Of a stretch of 6,277 nucleotides of DNA, positions 3,554 to 6,277 are shown piece after piece. The stretch is from Deltaproteobacteria bacterium (GTDB lineage: Bacteria > SAR324 > JACQKK01), in the NCBI GenBank assembly GCA_029879595.1, contig JAOUPZ010000190.1, forward strand, positions 1-6,277, written 5' to 3'. The position numbers and the translations under genes were made by a program. Position 1 is the stretch's first letter, and every line of letters starts with the position of its first letter. The notes under the pieces were generated by a model. The model saw nothing but the letters and a program-made list of their open reading frames with translations, was not told the DNA's origin and did not search any database.

Positions 3554-6277
3554 ATGCCGAAGTCCCTGGTCATAGTAGAATCGCCAACCAAGGCGCGCAC
3601 CATTGCCCGCTTTCTGGGGGATGAGTTCGTCGTCGAATCCAGCATCGGCCATATCCGCGACCTCCCCGAATCCGCCAAGGAAATACCGGAGGAGGTCAAA
3701 AAGCAGCCCTGGGCCCGGCTGGGGATTGATGTGGACCATGACTTCCGCCCCTTGTACATAGTGCACGAGGAAAAGAAAAAGCAGGTGGCCAAGCTGAAAA
3801 GCCTGCTCAAGGATGCCGATGCGCTCTACCTGGCCACTGACGAGGACCGGGAAGGAGAGTCCATCAGCTGGCACCTCATGGAAGTGCTCCAGCCCAGCGT
3901 GCCCACCCACCGCCTGGTGTTTCACGAAATCACCCGGGAAGCCATTGATAACGCCCTGGCCAATCCACGCGCCATTGATGCGCGGCTGGTCACGGCCCAG
4001 GAAACGCGCCGGATCCTGGACCGGCTGTACGGCTACGAGATATCGCCCCTGCTGTGGCGCAAGATAGGCCCATCGTTATCCGCCGGAAGGGTGCAGAGCG
4101 TGGCCGTAAGGCTGATTGTGGAACGTGAGCGGGCCCGGATGGCCTTCCGTCAGGGCGCATACTGGGATGTCGAGGGCAGCTTTCTCCCTGCCGGAGCCGG
4201 TGAATCGGGCCGCTTCAAGGCGATCCTGGTAAGCCTGGACAACCGCCGGCTGGCCGGAGGAAAGGACTTCGATGATGCCACCGGAAAGCTCGCTGTATCA
4301 AAAACGGACCTGATGCTGCTGGAGGCAGACGGGGCCGCCTCGCTGGCCGAAAGGCTGAAAGGGGTGACCTTCAAGGTGGAAAAAGCGGAACGCAAGCCCT
4401 ATAAATCATCCCCGCCGGCTCCCTTCACCACCTCCACCCTGCAGCAGGAGGGCAACCGCAAGCTGGGTTTTTCCTCGCGTGACACCATGCGCATCGCCCA
4501 GTCGCTCTATGAGCAGGGGCATATAACCTACATGCGGACCGATTCCACCACGCTGTCCGAACAGGCCCTGAAAGCAGCCCGCAGCCAGATAAAAGCCCTG
4601 TATGGCGATGAATACCTGCCGGAGACCCCGCGGGTGTTCCACACCAAGGTCAAGAACGCCCAGGAGGCCCACGAGGCCATCCGGCCCGCCGGGGACAGCT
4701 TTAAGAAGCCGGATGAGCTGCGCGGACAGCTGGACGACCGCGAGGCCCGGCTCTACGAAATGATCTGGAAGCGGACCCTGGCCAGCCAGATGAAGGAGGC
4801 CCGGGGCCAGCGCCTCTCGCTGGTGGTATCCGGTGGCGGAGCCCAGTTCCAGGCTGGCGGAAGGACCATCGAGTTCCCCGGTTTCCTGAGGAACTATGTG
4901 GAGGGCTCGGACGACCCCGAAGCTGAACTGGGAGACCAGGAACGGCTGCTGCCCGACCTGAGTCCGGGCCAGGAGCTTTCGGCGCGTGAGCTGCTGCCCC
5001 GCGAGCACGTCACCCAGCCCCCGGCCAGATTCACCGAGGCCTCGCTGATCAAGATACTGGAAAAGGAGGGCATCGGGCGCCCCAGCACCTACGCCAGCAT
5101 CATCAACACCATCTCCCAGCGCGGCTATGTAACCCGCAAGGGCAACGCCATGGTGCCCTCGTTTACCGCCTTTGCCGTGGTGCGGCTGCTGGAGGAATAC
5201 TTCACCCACCTGGTGGACGTGGGATTCACGGCCCGGCTGGAAGATGCCCTGGACGCAATCTCGCGGGGGGAGCGGGAGTCGCTGCCCTATCTGCAGGATT
5301 TCTATACCGGCACCTCCGACCTTCCCGGCCTCAAGGACCTGCTCACCTCGGAAATCGACCCCCGCCGGGCCTGCACCATTCCCCTGCCCGGACAGGAGCA
5401 GACCGACGAGGCGGTTATCAATGTGCGGATCGGACGCTATGGGCCGTTCCTGGAGCGGGAGGATCAGCGGGCCGCCCTCCCCAACGGCATCACCCCGGAT
5501 GAGCTCTCCCTGGAAAAGGCCGATGATCTGCTCAGAAAGGGCAGTCAGCCCGATATTCTGGGAGATGACCCCGCCACGGGCATGAAGATTTATCTCAAGA
5601 CCGGGCGCTTCGGCCCCTATGTCCAACTGGGGGAAACGGGGGAGCAGCCCAAAATGAAATCCCTGCTGCCCGGGCAGCTTCCCGAGCAGATCACCCTGGA
5701 TGAAGCCCTGCAGCTTCTCTCCCTGCCCAGGATGCTGGGCCGGGACCCGGATAGCGGAGAGGTGGTAAACGCGGACCTGGGACGCTACGGCCCCTATCTG
5801 AAAATGGGCAAGGAGTCCCGCTCCCTGAGCCAGCCCGAGGCCCTGTTCACCGTGACCCTGGAGGAGGCCCTGGAGATCCTGCGCCAGCCCAAGGTCCGGC
5901 GCGGGGCGGCCACTGTTATCAGGAGCCTGGGCGAACACCCCGAAGGCGGCGCCGAGATCAGCCTGCGCTCCGGCCGGTACGGCCCCTACGTCACAGACGG
6001 GGAAACCAACGCCTCGCTGCCCCGGGGTGAGAACCCGGATGAGCTGACATTGGAGCAGGCCGTGAAGCTGATTGCCGAGCGGGCAGCCAAGGGGCCCGCC
6101 AAAAAGGGCGGTCGAAAAACGGCGGCCCGGAAGCAACCCGCCAAAAAGGCCGCCGGGAAGACAGCCGGGAAGACAGCCGGGAAGACAGCCGGAAAAGCTG
6201 CCGGGAAGACAGCAGGGAAGACTAAGACCACACGGAAAAAAACCGCCGGCAAGACTTCTTCCGGGGGCGGCAAGGCG
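3554..6277 (+). CDS. topA: DNA topoisomerase I (type IA), missing its C-terminal end at the window edge
   Basis: TopA relaxes negative supercoils by cutting one strand through a 5'-phosphotyrosine, with Mg2+ held by its Toprim domain. The frame is open for 908 codons without a stop. The Toprim domain (about 1-125) has E9 in VESPTKA and the DxDxE triad D96, D98 and E100 in TDEDREGE. The core carries FHEIT (123-127), SAGRVQS (176-182), FTTSTLQQE (291-299), the catalytic Y326 with R328 in TYMRTDST, AHEAIRP (372-378) and GIGRPSTYA (506-514). The C-terminal half has four Toprim_C-type repeats marked by GRYGPF/GRFGPY/GRYGPY/GRYGPY at 627, 684, 743 and 807. No CxxC zinc fingers exist; the only cysteine seen is C607. 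From about 845 the chain is a Lys/Ala/Gly tail with AGKT repeats, histone-H1-like. The start is supported by the immediate Toprim motif and GGAG at 3540-3543. The known family length (E. coli 865, mycobacteria about 930) suggests little is missing. It follows dprA, likely in one operon. Confidence 0.97.
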   Translation, partial: MPKSLVIVESPTKARTIARFLGDEFVVESSIGHIRDLPESAKEIPEEVKKQPWARLGIDVDHDFRPLYIVHEEKKKQVAKLKSLLKDADALYLATDEDREGESISWHLMEVLQPSVPTHRLVFHEITREAIDNALANPRAIDARLVTAQETRRILDRLYGYEISPLLWRKIGPSLSAGRVQSVAVRLIVERERARMAFRQGAYWDVEGSFLPAGAGESGRFKAILVSLDNRRLAGGKDFDDATGKLAVSKTDLMLLEADGAASLAERLKGVTFKVEKAERKPYKSSPPAPFTTSTLQQEGNRKLGFSSRDTMRIAQSLYEQGHITYMRTDSTTLSEQALKAARSQIKALYGDEYLPETPRVFHTKVKNAQEAHEAIRPAGDSFKKPDELRGQLDDREARLYEMIWKRTLASQMKEARGQRLSLVVSGGGAQFQAGGRTIEFPGFLRNYVEGSDDPEAELGDQERLLPDLSPGQELSARELLPREHVTQPPARFTEASLIKILEKEGIGRPSTYASIINTISQRGYVTRKGNAMVPSFTAFAVVRLLEEYFTHLVDVGFTARLEDALDAISRGERESLPYLQDFYTGTSDLPGLKDLLTSEIDPRRACTIPLPGQEQTDEAVINVRIGRYGPFLEREDQRAALPNGITPDELSLEKADDLLRKGSQPDILGDDPATGMKIYLKTGRFGPYVQLGETGEQPKMKSLLPGQLPEQITLDEALQLLSLPRMLGRDPDSGEVVNADLGRYGPYLKMGKESRSLSQPEALFTVTLEEALEILRQPKVRRGAATVIRSLGEHPEGGAEISLRSGRYGPYVTDGETNASLPRGENPDELTLEQAVKLIAERAAKGPAKKGGRKTAARKQPAKKAAGKTAGKTAGKTAGKAAGKTAGKTKTTRKKTAGKTSSGGGKA
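6152..6223 (+). repeat. 12-bp in-frame minisatellite coding AGKT repeats in the TopA tail
   Basis: Six 12-bp units (6152-6163, 6164-6175, 6176-6187, 6188-6199, 6200-6211, 6212-6223) encode Ala-Gly-Lys-Thr, with unit 4 giving Ala-Gly-Lys-Ala. Units 1, 2, 3 and 5 are identical (GCCGGGAAGACA). The array begins at residue 867, and because the unit is a multiple of three, expansion or contraction changes tail length without breaking the frame. Lysine-rich tails on topoisomerase I bind DNA non-specifically. Confidence 0.9.

Noticed and set aside
4406..6136. Long minus-strand open frame (576 codons) opposite topA
   Set aside because: It lies entirely inside topA, whose Toprim, active-site and C-terminal repeats are unmistakable. 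The translation is Gly/Gln/Leu-rich without motifs, as expected for the antisense of a GC-rich gene.

Overview
The window comes from a GC-rich Gram-negative bacterium. The evidence for Gram-negative is a BamD-type outer-membrane assembly lipoprotein. TGA is used as an ordinary stop by bamD, dprA and the small minus-strand gene, so the standard bacterial code applies. The lineage cannot be fixed from the sequence. The combination of a diverged BamD, a cysteine-poor topoisomerase I with a lysine-rich tail, and orphan secreted proteins fits an uncultured or poorly sampled phylum better than a model proteobacterium, but this is inference.

Layout: two genes point left and three point right from a divergent intergenic region at 1050-1425. 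On the minus strand, 633-1049 encodes a small exported helical protein of unknown function. Downstream of it (223-632) is a repeat-rich non-coding stretch with three different minisatellites: a 16-bp unit x3, a 13-bp unit x4 and a 12-bp unit x3. Beyond that lies the first 74 codons of another exported protein (1-222), cut by the window edge. On the plus strand, 1426-6277 reads as one operon: bamD (outer-membrane beta-barrel assembly), dprA (ssDNA-binding RecA loader of natural transformation; ATGA overlap with bamD) and topA (type IA topoisomerase, 56-nt gap, cut by the right edge after 908 codons).

The identifiable genes are mostly housekeeping, and I see no phage, transposon, CRISPR or toxin-antitoxin system and no RNA gene. 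The points that deserve a second look are: C8, C9 and A7 tracts in or just after the dprA linker, where a one-base slip at a C tract in either direction would remove the winged-helix domain; the cluster of minisatellites at 421-636; a minus-strand frame that stays open for 98 codons beyond the TGA of the small secreted gene; the AGKT minisatellite tail of TopA; and inverted repeats in the divergent promoter region.
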